Shown: positions 1-11,097 of the stretch, in pieces
Numbering within the stretch: position 1 is the first letter of the stretch
Layout: every line of letters begins with the position of its first letter
DNA from: Adiantum capillus-veneris
Taxonomy: Eukaryota > Streptophyta > Polypodiopsida > Polypodiales > Pteridaceae
Reading direction: 5' to 3'
DNA length: 64,000 nucleotides
Assembly (NCBI GenBank): GCA_014529385.2
Contig: CM043962.1
Location: forward strand, 122,998,470 to 123,062,469
The notes under the pieces: generated by a model
The model's database searches: none
Seen by the model: the letters and a program-made list of their open reading frames with translations, nothing else
Told to the model about the DNA's origin: nothing
Translations under genes and position numbers: made by a program

Positions 1-327
1 TAGATCCACTGGGGACCTCATAGATGCCCGATTAACTAATCCTTATTGCAATCACGTCTATCGAGATCTTTCAGATCGAAATGCTGCAGTCACTTCTTCT
101 ATCAGTTCCTGCACTTAAACAAGTCAATATCGGGAATTCCATTTCATAAAGTGATACAGTAGAATATTGTCAGCTCACAGTATTCCTAAAACTCAAAAGA
201 GACATCAGTGACTGTAGTATCAAAATCGGGGCAATTTGTTGACAAAGGAGTGGAGCAACTCCCCTCTTGTGCATACCCACTGCACCAAATTCCGCGCAGC
301 TGAGTTCGGGGTTCAATTTGGAATAGA
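1..327 (-). other. 3' non-coding region of gypsy element A
   Basis: No coding sequence is seen. The stretch is similar to the 3' untranslated part of element B (about 8400-8768), including the same block before the chromodomain stop. It therefore lies between the polyprotein stop and the polypurine tract of element A, whose 3' LTR is outside the window. Confidence 0.7.
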
Positions 328-983
328 CTATGCTAAACCAAAAGCTTCAAGGTAAAGGTTCACAATCTCAGGAGTATCTGCAAGGTCCTCCTGCTCCATC
401 CACTTCGCATCCAATGCGGGATAGTTCTTGAATTTAACCAAGAATCGCCTTATCAATTTACCTTTTACCTTTCTTTCTTTATGTGTCAAAATCTGTTCTG
501 GAACGAGTATCTCCTCGTTTTCCTCCACTTCGGGTTGCTCATTAGGCTCCCCATCATCGGGCACATCGCCTTTAAAAGGCTTCAAGAGACTCACATGAAA
601 AGCATTGTGAATCCTCCAAGTATCAGGCAGCTTCAGTCGAAAGGAGACAATCATTTATCTTTTCGACAATCTGGAAAGGTCCATAGTATCTCATGCTAAG
701 CTTTGGAAAAAGCCGCTCCTTTCCCTTTTTCTTTCTCAGGCGTGCCTTCTCCAAACGTAAGAGCACCCAATCCTTCTCCTTTAATTTCAAATCGCGACGA
801 TGTCAATCTAGTGTCTTTTTCTGTCTTTCTTGAGATTTCTCCAAAGCCTTCGTGACCAAGTCCAAGTCCCTCGTGAACTGGTCGGCTTCAAAAGAAAATC
901 TTATCTTTCGTGCTAAGGAAGGGTGGAGCCTTCATAGCAAATTCAATAATCTCAAATGGCGCCTTCCCCATTGAAGAGTGTAT
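328..983 (-). pseudogene. Gypsy A integrase C-terminus and chromodomain (broken)
   Basis: The 108-aa open stretch at 328-654 carries the end of a chromoviral polyprotein. The landmark HNAFHVSLLKPF of the integrase tail is followed by the acidic linker EEILVPEQIL and a chromodomain with the KFKNYP...KW spacing. Chromodomains in this clade are thought to steer integration toward modified chromatin. Upstream (655-983) the integrase frame continues with frameshifts and ends at the LARD-1 insertion point inside the S-T-G-K-[AT]-P-[FC]-E-I-V block. The same segment is found in element B at 8769-9420. Not functional. Confidence 0.85.
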
Positions 984-984
984 T
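980..984. repeat. Target-site duplication of LARD-1 (left copy)
   Basis: GTATT stands directly before the LTR terminus at 985 and again at 5133-5137 directly after the other LTR. Joining the flanks recovers the uninterrupted integrase sequence seen in element B near 9410, which confirms the insertion boundaries. Confidence 0.9.
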
Positions 985-2217
985 TGTAAGGTGTAGCGGG
1001 ATGAATGTTTGCGCTTTGCTCAAGATGAGTGCTCCGAACTGTGCTCAAGGTTCCTTTTGTTCTTATGAAAGATAGAGCCTTCGGTTCTTAATGAGAGAAT
1101 GCTATGATCACAAACAAAGTAAATGGACACTGTGCGTGAAAGTGTATGAGACTGAGAGATAGAGAGATACGACACCAGAGACGTTGTAAAACCCTCCTCC
1201 GAAGGCCCCACTCTCGTCGACGAGAGTGGTCTACTTATGATTGCACAATCTGGTACAAATGCAATGCATGGATTGATGCAAGTCTAGGCTATGTCGACGA
1301 TGACGACGAGACCGACCTAAGGGCTGAAATCTGCAATCTTTCTACTGTTGTCCAAAAACGCTATGGGCTGAAATCTGCGGCTAGTCGTAAAACTCTGATT
1401 CTGGGACTGTTTCTGTGGGTCTTTGATGCTGAAAATCTGCAGGTTTAGGGCCGAAAACTGAGGTTTCTTTAGGCTGAAAACTGATGGTCTTTCCGGCCCG
1501 AATCTGCTACCTCTTTTAGGGCTGAATCTACAAGTTGTTCATTGCTAAAAAACGCTGCAAGCTGTGGTCCTAAAAGCTGCAAATCTGCAATTGTTGGGAC
1601 ATTCAAAAACGCTAGGCTGATGTGTTTCAAAAACGATAGGGAAGGTCTTCAGAAAACGCTAGCTGATGGGGGGTTCCTGTGGCGATGGATGCTGATGCAA
1701 AAACGCCAGGCTTGGGCTTACTTGCGGTGAGGATCTGCTGATGCAAAAAACGCTAGCTTGTTGTGGATGAAGGAAACGCTAGGGGATGCTGCTTCTTCTT
1801 GCTTGGTGGGGAAAACCGCCAAGGTCTTGTTGAGAAGTTGCCTGTTGAGCTTGGCTCCTGTTGCCTCTTCTGCCAAATAGTGCTAGCCCTAGTTTGCTTA
1901 TACAAACTTAGCAAAATTGCCCTACCTACTTTCCAACAAAAGTCACTTAAAAATAATAAGTGAAAAATGTCAAAAATAGGTAAATAGGCTAAATGCACAG
2001 GAAAATTCCCGTGAAGGATTCTGATGGGAATGCTTATAATCATGCTGTGTGCAACCAGAGGATATGCATCTACACTAAGTGATTGGGCATGCACGGTCTA
2101 CGAATAGACTCACAAAAGTGCCAGATCACTTCTAAATCTAGACTGACTGGACTAACTGAACCCTTGCTATGCTGTAGCTTGTCCACTGACACATAGGGTT
2201 GGACGTGTCACGTGACA
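985..2217 (-). repeat. LARD-1 3' LTR
   Basis: 1233 bp. In element orientation it starts TGTCACGTGACAC next to the polypurine tract and ends ACCTTACA at 985. The initial TGTCACGTGACA is itself palindromic. A TATAAG box lies near 1897-1902 (minus). Downstream of it many copies of an AAAAACGC-type motif (GCGTTTTT in element orientation) recur at roughly 20-60 bp. It retains about 235 bp that the 5' LTR of the same element has lost. Confidence 0.9.
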
Positions 2218-3730
2218 TCCCCGCCTTTTCAAAGTGAGGTACTGGTACCGAACTGTATGGCGTCGAGGCAGATTGCCAATAGCATCCGGAATCCTGGAAG
2301 GGACTTTGTCGGCCCACTCTGATGTGTGGGTCGTGCGGTACTTGAACTTCAGAAAGGTCTGCAACGCTTGCTTCTTTGGGTCGTGCCGAAAGCGACAAAG
2401 TCTGTTGTGGCTCCTTTAACACTTCAACTTCGTCGAGAGTCATGCTTCTTTCTTCTTCAAGAATCTCCATGGCTGAAAATTCTTGAAACCATTTCCAACA
2501 CAAAAACATGAATATACCCATTCCATGTAAAGTGAGTGGAAAAAATCTCGTCTTCCTCAAAGAGTGTGCATGCAATGTAGATGAACAATTAGACAGAGTG
2601 CCAAACCTTTCACCACACACAGGCAAACAATGAGATCGAATCTTTCTCTTATGATCTGAATCAATCCACTGTGGCAAAACACAATGGAAATGACCATGCT
2701 CGGTGCTCATACTTTCATGTGCTCTTTCTACAATTGTGTCGTGCCAAGGAAGAGACATGGAATGTGACTTCCTTGAATGCATACTTTTCAGCTTTTCATG
2801 AAAAATCCGCATACATTCGTGCTCATTCATGAGTGAAACGTGCTCAACGTACAATATGTCATGCCTAGTAAAAGGGATCACATAAAGACGCTGACTAAAA
2901 TACAGGAAACGATCACGGATGAAACACTCGAACAATGCGTGCGTATCAATCATGCGAACAAATAATACTTCCTGTGAGGGTTCTATGGACCTAGGCTCGA
3001 GAGCCAAGGTCGGTTCTTCCTGAATGATCGAATCGTCCTGTGGGGGTTCTTTGGACCTTGACTCGAAAGCCAAGATCGGTTCTTCGTGATTGATCGAATC
3101 TACAACGAGGTTAGCTTCGCTAGAAAAAGTCCACTAACACATTATCCTTGTGAACAATCTCATCATCTTCGTGCAACTCATCATGCTTGTGAGAAATCAC
3201 ATCTTGATCATGCAAATCATCATGCTTATCATTGACATCCAAATCATCATGCTCATCGTTATCATTCAAATCATCATGCTTATCATTGTCATTCAAATCA
3301 TCATGCTTCTTATAATCATGCAAATCCTGTGTGTCATGCTTGGGAGAAGAAGAGACTGAGAGAGTCTCCGTTCCCCAAATCTCTTGCATCTGTGCCTGAA
3401 CTTGAGAAAGAGTCGCTAGAACTCTTTGTTGTGTCGGTCGCTCTGTTCTTGTCTTGCTTTGGCTTCCTTTCTTGCTGCTCCTCTTTCTGCTCTTCTTTCT
3501 GCGTGTCTGCGTTCCATTTCTGCCATTCTTTCTACATATCTTGCTTCGTGTTCTAACTTCCTTTTCATAAACATCTGATCCAACTCCTCCATAGGAGTTA
3601 GTGCAATCCTTGACGTAGATGGGGAGGGGGGAGGGTCGGAAAAATCTCTTGGTGGGGAGAACTCTTAGTCGCCTCTCTCATGCTCACTACCTGTATGCGA
3701 AGTATCCATTCCGCTTCGGGTGATGACCAT
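2138..3730 (-). pseudogene. LARD-1 protein of unknown function, broken copy
   Basis: This is the counterpart of the LARD-2 ORF at 32817. The start is ATG at 3730 (MVITRSGMD), preceded two codons earlier by an in-frame TAG, the same arrangement as in LARD-2. A stop follows about 21 codons in, and further shifts separate an Asp/His-rich block (3120-3389; repeats of HDDLNDND type) from a 311-aa block (2138-3073). The 311-aa block holds the conserved part with SKEP repeats, a FIRDRFLYFSQRLYVIPF segment and a Cys/Arg/Lys-rich part. This frame runs through the polypurine tract into the LTR. In a second frame at about 2228-2350 a KFKYRTTHTSEW string has the spacing of a chromodomain, suggesting derivation from a chromovirus integrase tail. 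I do not recognise the protein. Confidence 0.6.
2218..2239 (-). other. Polypurine tract of LARD-1
   Basis: On the minus strand a purine-rich run with the core GAAAAGGCGGGGA ends immediately before the LTR start TGTCACGTG. This is the usual position for plus-strand DNA priming. LARD-2 has the equivalent tract at 39489-39501. Confidence 0.85.
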
Positions 3731-4146
3731 GCACTATGATCTTTGGTTCCTAAGTTCATGAGGAACTTGGGTTCTTGAGGGTCTTGAGGTTCTTGAGGTT
3801 TCCTTTACCTTGCAAACCGTGTTCGAGAAGGATCTTCTCTTCACCCGAGTTCTGCTCTTTTCTGCGGGTGCACCCCTTGGTGGCCTTGCGCTCACACCAA
3901 GGTTGCTTTTTCCCACCTCATGTTGATTGGCCGGCCGTTAAGTGCACGGTCCGCTCTCAATGAGTGAAAAGAGACACAAGGGAAGGCTGGACAAACCCTT
4001 CTTTCTTGGGATTCCTATCACTCTTCAAAAACACAATTAGGAATCGACACGCCCAAGCGAACTTGGGTTGGTGCGACCGCAACAAGCAAAAAAAATTCTT
4101 GTGATTCTTGTGGTTCTTTCCTTGAGTGATACAGAACACTGCCAAA
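3731..4146 (-). other. LARD-1 leader between PBS and ORF
   Basis: This is the non-coding leader on the minus strand, alignable with 32403-32816 of LARD-2. Near its end (3760-3800) it has a short tandem array of the 9-bp type CTCAAGAAC/CTCAAGATC. The in-frame stop just before the ATG at 3730 argues that the main ORF does not start inside this leader. Confidence 0.6.
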
Positions 4147-4158
4147 GCTCTGATACCA
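4147..4158 (-). other. Primer-binding site of LARD-1 (initiator tRNA-Met)
   Basis: Minus-strand TGGTATCAGAGC lies one base beyond the LTR end. It is complementary to the 3' end of plant initiator tRNA-Met, the commonest primer of plant LTR retrotransposons. Confidence 0.95.
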
Positions 4159-4159
4159 A

Positions 4160-5132
4160 TGTAAGGTGCAGCGGAATGAATGTTTGCGCTTTGCTCAAGA
4201 TAAGTGCTCCGAACTGTGCTCAAGGTTCCTTTTGTTCTTATGGAAGGTAGAGCCTTCCGTTCTTAATGAGAGAATGCTATGATCACAAACAAAGTGAATG
4301 GACACTGTGCGTGAGTGTATGAGACTGAGAGAGAGAGAGAGAAGAGAGATACGACACCAGAGACGTAAAACCCTCCTCTGAAGGCCCCACTCTCGTCGGC
4401 GAGAGTGGTCTACTTATGATTGCACAATCTGGTACAAATGGAATGCATGGACTGATGCAAGTCTAGGCTATGTCGGCGAGACCGACCTAAGGGTTGAAAT
4501 CTGCAATCTTTCTACTGCTGTCCAAAAACGCTATGGGCTGAAATCTGCAGCTAGTCGTAAAACGCTGATTCTGGGACTGTTTCTTTGGGTCTTTGGCGCT
4601 GAAAATCTGCAGGTTTAGGGCTGAAAACCGATGGTCTTTCCGGCCCGAATCTGCTACTTCTTTTAGGGCTGAATCTGCAAGTTGTTCATTGCTGAAAAAC
4701 CTGCAGGCTGAAGTCCTAAATGCTGCAAATCTGCAATCGTTGGGACATTCAAAAACGCTAGGCTGATGTGTTCCAAAAACGCTAGGGAAGGTCTTCAGAA
4801 AACGCTAGCTGATGGGGGGTTCCTGTGGCGATGGATGCTGATGCAAAAACGCCAGGCTTGGGCTTACTTGCGTGAGGATCTGCTGATGCAAAAAACGCTA
4901 GCTTGTTGTGGATGAAGGAAACGCTAGGGGATGCTGCTTCTTCTTGCTTGGTGGGGGAAACCGCCAAGGTCCTGTTGAGAAGTTGCCTGCTAAGTGACTA
5001 GGCATGCACGGTCTATGAATAGACTCACAAAAGTGCCAGATCACTTCTAAATCTAGACTGACTGGACTGATTGAACCCTTGCTATGCTGCAGCTTGTCCA
5101 CGGTCACATAGGGTTGGATGTGTCATGTGATA
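4160..5132 (-). repeat. LARD-1 5' LTR with internal deletion
   Basis: 973 bp against 1233 bp for the 3' LTR. About 235 bp matching 1843-2078 of the 3' LTR are missing at about 4990, and the missing part includes the TATA-like box. The terminal dinucleotide is TA instead of TG at 5132. This copy therefore probably cannot be transcribed from its own 5' LTR. Confidence 0.85.
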
Positions 5133-5137
5133 GTATT
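5133..5137. repeat. Target-site duplication of LARD-1 (right copy)
   Basis: GTATT pairs with 980-984. The integrase reading of element A resumes immediately after it. Confidence 0.9.
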
Positions 5138-6042
5138 GTGTTATTGTAGGCAAATTCCACCAAAAGTAAAGTACTGCAAACTTTCTAATGAAGCGCCTGT
5201 AGTAAGAACATAAGCCGAAGAAGCTTCTAACTTCATGGACATTCTTCAAATCGAGCCAATCACGGATAGTCTCTATCTTGGCCAGGTCCATCTGCACGCC
5301 TGTTGCTGCTGTTGAGACGATGTGTCCCAAAAAGTGTATCTTGGGTAGAAAAAAATCACGTTTTTTTCATTAATCACCAACTTGTGATCTTGTAATGCCT
5401 GCAAGACGTGTAGCAGGTGTTCTCTATGTTCTGTCTCATCCTTGGAGAAGACAATAATGTCATCGAAGAAAGTGCCCACATAAGATCTGTACTCTCTGAA
5501 AGTCCTGTCCATCATTCGGTTAAAGGTCATTGGAGCTTTGGTAAGCCCAAAAGGCAGAACCAAATACTTGAATAAATCGAAGGTCGTCCGAAAAGCTGTC
5601 TTGTAGACGTCTCCCGACGCGATTCGGATCTAATGATATCCGCTGTTCAAATCGATCATGCTGCAACAAGAGAATCCCTGTAGTCGGTCTAGAATATCAT
5701 CGATCCTAGGAATAGGAAATCTGTTCTTGTTCTATAATCGATGCACATTCTCCAAGATCCGTCTTTCTTCAAAACCAATAACACTGGAGAGAAGTACGGT
5801 GAAATACTCGGCTGGACAAGACCCTTTTTCAAGAGGTCTTTCACTTTGTTCATAAATTCCTCATTTTGGGCTCGGTTCACACGGTAAGGTGGCCGGTTCG
5901 GTGGTGTGCTTCTAGGTATCAGATCAATGGTATGATCCTCAGGACAAGCTGGTGGCAACTCGCCTGGCAGGTCCTCTAAAAAGCAATCGCCATGAGTGTG
6001 GAGAAAATCTTGGTCAAAACATCTTCGACCTTCAATCATCAT
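5138..6042 (-). pseudogene. Gypsy A reverse transcriptase (broken)
   Basis: Minus-strand RT fragments include the polyprotein stretch [20 protein letters not shown] just upstream of [15 protein letters not shown] (finger region), FGLTKAPMTFNRMMD, the catalytic FFDDIIVFSKDE (the FxDD form of the YxDD box) and VRSFFGLCSYYRRFIRKFA of the connection region. Frameshifts lie near 5160, 5330 and 5640. RNase H and the first two thirds of integrase are deleted: the thumb region joins integrase FAYNNT sequence within 5138-5165. Confidence 0.85.
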
Positions 6043-6783
6043 TCAGTTCTTTCCAGAAAAATCGAGTAGAGAAACTGAATTTCATCAAGCACAATCTCTG
6101 TGCCCTTCATTTGTCAAGGTTGCTTTCTTGACCCGGTAGTCAACCACGGCGTTGTTCTTGTGGTACCAATTTTCGAGTAGGACGTGACAATCTCCCAACG
6201 GCATTACGTTGAAGTTCTCTTGCCCTAAACACCCCTAACATTGCAAGCGAAGTTTGCCAATGATCGGTGTAATGGCATCATCCCGTTCGGGTGCCGCTAG
6301 AACTACCTCCGCCTGTGGCTTGCCTGTCGGGCGTAATTACTAATTCCAAATCGAGCTGCCCATTCAAGTGAAAAGAAGTGGGTCTTGGCTCCTCCATTAA
6401 AGAAAATGAGGGCTTCTTGATCTCTCACTTTGCCCTAAATGCGGCAAAGTTTTGTACTTTCATTCATCTGATTCGGTTCGGGCCCCACGCAATGTGGTAC
6501 CAGTTCTGTTTTCATCTGCCTTTTCTGCCACATTCCTCTGCTGCTCTTGAACTCTCTTACCTGTCTTCAGTCTGTTCTTGCTGTGCCTTTGTGGGGCACT
6601 TTGCGGAGATGTTTCTATGTTCTCCGTATGCAAAACACTTCCCCTCTTTGAGATAGATAACCCTTTCTCTAAGAGTCTGTCGGAAACGTGTATCATTCTT
6701 TTCTTTGTTCTGGAACTCTTTCTCTTTCTACTTACATTGTGAGAGGTCTGTTGGGTTCTCTGAGTCAAGATCTCATCAGTGGG
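6043..6783 (-). pseudogene. Gypsy A protease region and gag C-terminus (broken)
   Basis: Minus-strand remnants. A zinc-knuckle relic reads CFAYGEHRNISAKC at about 6590-6635, with the second Cys of CCHC changed to Tyr. The protease lead-in GKVRDQEALIFF follows near 6400-6440 and is followed by N-G-G where a retroviral-type protease would have D-[ST]-G. The reading is cut at 6784 by the LINE insertion and resumes at 25761. Confidence 0.7.
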
Positions 6784-6796
6784 GTAAGTCAAATTT
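6784..6796. repeat. Target-site duplication of the LINE (3' side)
   Basis: The 13 bp GTAAGTCAAATTT recur at 25748-25760. They flank the LINE at a distance of about 19 kb, with all later insertions lying in between. The last Ts merge with the T run that represents the LINE poly(A) tail. Confidence 0.9.
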
Positions 6797-6804
6797 TTTT
6801 TTTT
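6794..6804 (-). other. Poly(A) tail of the LINE
   Basis: Eleven Ts on the plus strand mark the 3' end of a minus-strand LINE copied by target-primed reverse transcription. They directly abut the target duplication. Confidence 0.85.
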
Positions 6805-6934
6805 CCGAGAAAAAGATCCTTCTTTTTGTTAATGAAACTGCCCATAGGGCTACAACCACCTCTTCGAGAGAGGGCTACAACAACCATGATCGGGAGACTC
6901 TCCAAGTGAAAAAACAGCATATGTACAATGAGGC

Positions 6935-7650
6935 TTAATAAAGAAATGGGGGGAGGGAAAAGCCACAGGTGGACGGTAGTGCCATCTGAGTACACCTTGG
7001 ACCATGGTGAAAAAAGACCCAGGACGCCAACGTCGAAGGAAGGCCTCTCTGCGCTTCCTCATGCGGTCGGAGCTGCCCTGAAGTCTCTCGAGCTGTCCTC
7101 TGAGGGTGTGGATCAGCTTTAACCAAAGATCGCGAACAGTCTCTGCTGGTGGTACAGGGATGCGGAAGCAGCGGGCCCGCCAGATGAACCAGAGTGTCAG
7201 GCCATTGATGAGCTCCCAACACTCCTCTCTCTCACTGCACCACTCCTGTGGAGTAAGCTCTGTGGGGCAGGGTGGAGTGTAGGTCGCCCCCCCTGCATCA
7301 CTATCATCTTGCTGGTGGAAATAGCTCAAACTGAAGTGCCGGGTCCGTGAGAGTGGACCAAGCAGCTGCCTCCCAAGTGTATTGCCGAGCCGTGGAAAGA
7401 GCAGGCATCAGCCGAAGAACACGAAGCCACACCTGCTGTGCCAAGGGACAGTCCCAAAGACAGTGACGCTGACTTTCCACAAGATGGTCACAAGCTGCGC
7501 ATGCGGCCGAGAGACCACTATGCACCAACCAGCTCCCAATTGCTGTAGCTTTGTGTGCGACCAGCCACTGAAACAAAGTGACTCACCTCGGCTGTCTGGA
7601 GTCCCACAACCTCTCCCAAAAAGCTGCCAAGAACTCAGCTGTGAGACCCT
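6935..7650 (-). pseudogene. LINE ORF2 C-terminus with zf-RVT domain
   Basis: Minus strand. CAACDHLVESQRHCLWDCPL at about 7430-7490 is the zinc-binding-in-reverse-transcriptase (zf-RVT) motif typical of plant L1 ORF2 C-termini. It is followed by a region with WFIWRARCFRIP and an Arg-rich tail near 6990-7200. The frame shifts between 7304 and 7330. Upstream continuity is broken at 7655 by gypsy B and resumes at 14094. Confidence 0.8.
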
Positions 7651-7655
7651 CCTCC
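7651..7655. repeat. Target-site duplication of gypsy B (left)
   Basis: CCTCC before the LTR start at 7656; the partner copy is at 14089-14093 after the other LTR. Confidence 0.9.
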
Positions 7656-8172
7656 TGTAACAGACTTGGACACTCCAAGTCAAGAATCAACCGTGAGAGC
7701 ACCAAATAACCACTTCAAAACAATTCACAGATCACAATAGATTTGCATTGGCCCGGCGGAGTTCCGTGCCTAGAGATATTGGCCCCAAAGACTGGCGCCC
7801 CTTTCGGTATTTCTTTTTATATTAATCAATCATCAAAGTACAAGAGAGCGGTTAGGGTTTCACTCTCAGACTCTGCGTCCAAATGCTCTGAGAAGTGAGG
7901 CCCTCACCACTAATTTAAAGGTTACAAGGGATGCCCAAAAGCAGAGCCCCAAAAGCTTTTAAAATCAAAAGCATCAGTTCTCTCTCTCTCTTAGAGAGTC
8001 TTTTCTCTTTTTTTTATAAAAAAGAAAGCAAAAGCAAAATTCTCGTCGCTCATCATTTTCCAAATTAAAAAAAAAAAAGCCTCCGCGATTTTCGGAAATT
8101 AGGGTTTTTGGCAGAAATTAGGATTTGCAGGAATTTTAGGGTTTCTATCCGCCACGTCATCACTTTGTGACA
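7656..8172 (-). repeat. Gypsy B 3' LTR
   Basis: 517 bp, TG...CA in element orientation, very close to the 5' LTR at 13570-14088; differences are few and include the A-run length. It contains the conserved AAATACCGAAAGGGGCGCC block (plus strand 7781-7822) and near its element-sense start three AAACCCTAA telo-box motifs (about 8099-8150). Confidence 0.92.
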
Positions 8173-8768
8173 TACCCCCCGCTTGAAAGCATTGTAATCG
8201 ACCGCGATTACGCCTGCAAAACAGACAAAAGCCATAAACCGTCTTAGCAGACACTGACTGTTAGTACCTACGTACTAGGAACACACATCTAGCACATGTA
8301 CAAAATCGACAGTCACATCATAGGACATCACCAGACATCACAGGACATCACATGACATTCAACATTCATTCGGATCCTAGACCATGATTTATCGGCAATG
8401 TAGCTAGCAATCACATCTAGGTCCAATCGGGACCTCATCGATGTCCAATTGATTAACCCCTATTGCAACCATGTCTATTCGAGATCAAGTAGACCAAAAT
8501 GCTGCAGTCATTTCGTCTATCAGTTCTTGCACTCACAAGAAGTCAAGAACAAATCAGTATCATAATCAGGAATTCCATTTCATAAAGTCATCCAGCAGAA
8601 TACTGTCAGCTCTCAGTATCCCTGAAGCTCAAAGAGACATCAGTGACTTTAGTATCAAAATCGAGGCATCTGTTGACAAGGTAGCGGAGTAACTCCCCTC
8701 TTGTGCATCCCACTGCACCAGATCTTCGGCCAAGCTGAGTTTCTGGGTTCCGTTTGGAGTAGACTATG
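8173..8768 (-). other. Gypsy B polypurine tract and 3' non-coding region
   Basis: Minus-strand CAAGCGGGGGGTA directly precedes the 3' LTR and is the polypurine tract. The rest is non-coding, resembles 1-327 of element A and contains a short array of ACATCA-type repeats near 8310-8360. No gene is seen. Confidence 0.7.
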
Positions 8769-9850
8769 CTAAACCAAAACATCGAGGTAAAGTTTCACAA
8801 TCCGAGGAGTATCTGCTAGGTCCTCCTCCATCCACTTCGCATTAAATGCAGGAAAGTTCTTGAACTTAACCAAGAACCCGCCTTCAGACTTTACCTTTCT
8901 TCGTATCATTATGTGCCAAAATCTGTTCAGGAACAAGGATCTCCTCGTTTTCTTCCACTTTGGGTTGCTCATCAGGCTTCCCATCATCAGGCACATCACC
9001 CTTAACAGAGTTCAAGAGACTCACATGCAATGCATTATGAATCCTCCAAGTATATGGCAGTTTCAATCAGAAATAGACATCATTTATCTTGTCAGTGATC
9101 TGGAAAGGTCCGTAGTATCACATACTAAGCTTTGGAAAAAGCCTCTCCTTTCTCTTTTTCTTTCTTAGGCGTGCCTTCTCAAAAGTAAGCACCCAATCAT
9201 CCTCCTTCAATTTCAAGTCGCGACAATGGCGATCCGCTGTCTTTTTCTGTCGTTCTTGAGACTCCTGCAAAGTCTCGCGAACCTTGGCAAAAGCCGTATC
9301 CAAATCTCGCGAATATTCATCCGCTTCAAATATCTAATCTTTCGTGCTCAGGAAGGATGGAACCTTGGCAGCACTTTCAACAATCTCACATGGCGTCTTC
9401 CCCGTGGAAGAGTGTATCGTGTTATTGTAGGCAAATTCCACCAAAGGTAAGTTCTTTTCCCATTGAGTCTTCTGATCCGAGATACAAGACTTCAATAAAT
9501 CTAAAATCACTGAATTGGCAATCTCAAATTGCCCGTCAGTCTGCAAGTGGAACGATGACAAGAACTGCAACTGCGTGCCAATGTTTTCCCAAATTGCCTT
9601 CCAAAACCAACTCATAAATCTGGGGTCTCTTTCGGAGAGAATCGTCTCAGACGTGCCATGTAATCGGAAAATCATCGTGATCATTCTGTATTCTCGGGAG
9701 ATCAAAAAAATGAAATCCATTTCAATATTTTCCCAAGGGTGGGTGGGTATGGGTAAAGGATGTAACAATCCCTATGCTTTATGCCTGTCAAACATGACCT
9801 TCTGGCATACCAAGCAACTGCGCACAAACTCTTCCACATCCTTCTTGAGT
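8769..9850 (-). pseudogene. Gypsy B integrase and chromodomain (several frames)
   Basis: Minus-strand pieces: 9334-9768 with PWENIEMDFIF, SERDPRFMSWFWKAI and HLQTDGQFE (integrase core: Asp of MDF, Asp of SERDP, Glu in QFE), FAYNNTIHSSTGKTPCEIVE, then 9118-9303 with the basic helix (EKARLRKKKRKERLFPKLSM), and 8769-9066 with the chromodomain (KFKNFPAFNAKWMEE). The reading shifts at about 9310, 9110 and 8990. The product would insert the element cDNA; this copy cannot make an intact enzyme. Confidence 0.85.
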
Positions 9851-11097
9851 CACGACCAAAAGAAGTATCTCTCTACCCCTTTCATGGTGGTAGCAATGCC
9901 ACGGTGACCCGTAAAAGGTGGACAGTGGCAATCAGTCATAACCTTTTCCCTCAACGGCTGTGTAACGCACAACATAGTCTTTTTCATCAAGTAGCCTTTC
10001 CGAAGGGAGTGTCCAGCTATTGTCTCCCCATCCCGTGTCCGTGTGAAAATATCTGCAAAATTTGTATCTGTGGCACACTGATTGACCATATCCTCGAAGC
10101 TCCTATGATGTATCGCGGAAATAGCCAGAACCAACGGTTTCCGAGACAAAGCATCTGCCACCACATTCTTCTGTCCCTGCACATGGACAATCTCGAAGTG
10201 GAACTGTGACAAGATGTTCGCCCACCGCATCTGCTTTTCCGAAAGCTGCTTCTGTGACAAGAAGTAGTGCAAACTCTGATGGTCTGTAAAGACAAAAAAA
10301 TCCGCTCCGAGTAGGTAATGCCGCCAGTGAGTAAGAGCATGGATTACCGCCAAAAGCTCTTTCTCATAGATCTGTGTTGTCATCTCCGGCCTAGAGAACA
10401 AACGGCTCTCGTAAGCTATGACATGGCCTTCTTGCATCAAGACCGCACCCAGACTATGACCACAAGCATCACAATATACTTCAAATGACTTCTGCAAGTC
10501 CGGCAAAGTCAAAATAGGTCCCGTAGTCAATTTCTCTTTCAATGTCTGAAAGGCAGTCACCTTTGTGGGTCCCCACGAGAAAGGGACTCCTTTCTGTGTC
10601 AAGATATGCAAAGGGGAAGCAACCTCTGCAAACTTTCGTATGAACCCCCTGTAGTACGAACACAGTCCCAAGAAGCTTCTAACTTCATGGACATTCCTCA
10701 AATCGGGCCAATCACGGATAGTCTCTATCTTGGCCGGGTCCATTTGCACTCCTACTGCTGACACAATGTGTCCCAAAAAGTGTATCTCTGGTAGGAAAAA
10801 TTCACTTTTCTTTGCATTAATCACTAGCGTGTGATCTCGTAATGCCTGAAAGACTTGAAGCAGATGATCTTTGTGTTCTGCCTCATTCTTCGAGAAAACA
10901 AAGATGTCGTCAAAGAAAGTGCCAACAAATAGCCTGTACTCTCGAAAAATCTTGTCCATCATCCGGTTAAATGTCGCAGGAGCATTGGTTAAGCCAAAAG
11001 GCATCACCAAAAACTCAAATAACCCAAAAGTCGCCCGAAAAGCAGTCTTGTAGACATCTCTTGGCGCTATCCTGATCTGATGATACCCACTCTTCAA
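9850..11097 (-). pseudogene. Gypsy B RT-RNase H and integrase zinc domain, longest open part (415 aa)
   Basis: This open stretch begins inside RT at KSGYHQIRI and carries [20 protein letters not shown], the catalytic FFDDIFVFSKNE near residue 58, VRSFLGLCSYYRGFIRKFA, then RNase H (YCDACGHSLGAVL, FTDHQSLHYFLSQKQLSEKQ, VADALSRK), and ends with the integrase HHCC lead-in (PPFTGHRGIATTMKGVERYFFW). RT copies element RNA to DNA and RNase H removes the template. The N-terminal RT part lies in another frame at 11198-11425. Truncated relative to a full pol. Confidence 0.88.

Larger units (their letters stand above)
985..5132 (-). mobile_element. LARD-1: non-autonomous LTR retrotransposon with its own ORF
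   Basis: The element runs on the minus strand: 5' LTR 4160-5132, initiator-Met PBS 4147-4158, leader, a broken ORF of unknown function (2138-3730), polypurine tract 2218-2239, and 3' LTR 985-2217. It is bounded by the 5-bp duplication GTATT. No protease, reverse transcriptase, RNase H or integrase core is present, so it must rely on enzymes from another element. The same family recurs as LARD-2 at 31136-40933 in the opposite orientation, with matching LTRs, leader and ORF. The family is LARD-like in structure, but its internal region codes for protein. Confidence 0.9.

Noticed and set aside
3150-3340. Asp/His-rich tract as a plain DNA microsatellite
   Set aside because: Repeats are imperfect at DNA level and the same amino-acid pattern is kept in LARD-2 (33220-33370), so it was treated as part of the protein.
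9781-10209. 142-aa plus-strand ORF
   Set aside because: Antisense to the RT-RNase H/integrase frame of gypsy B; its residues only mirror that frame.
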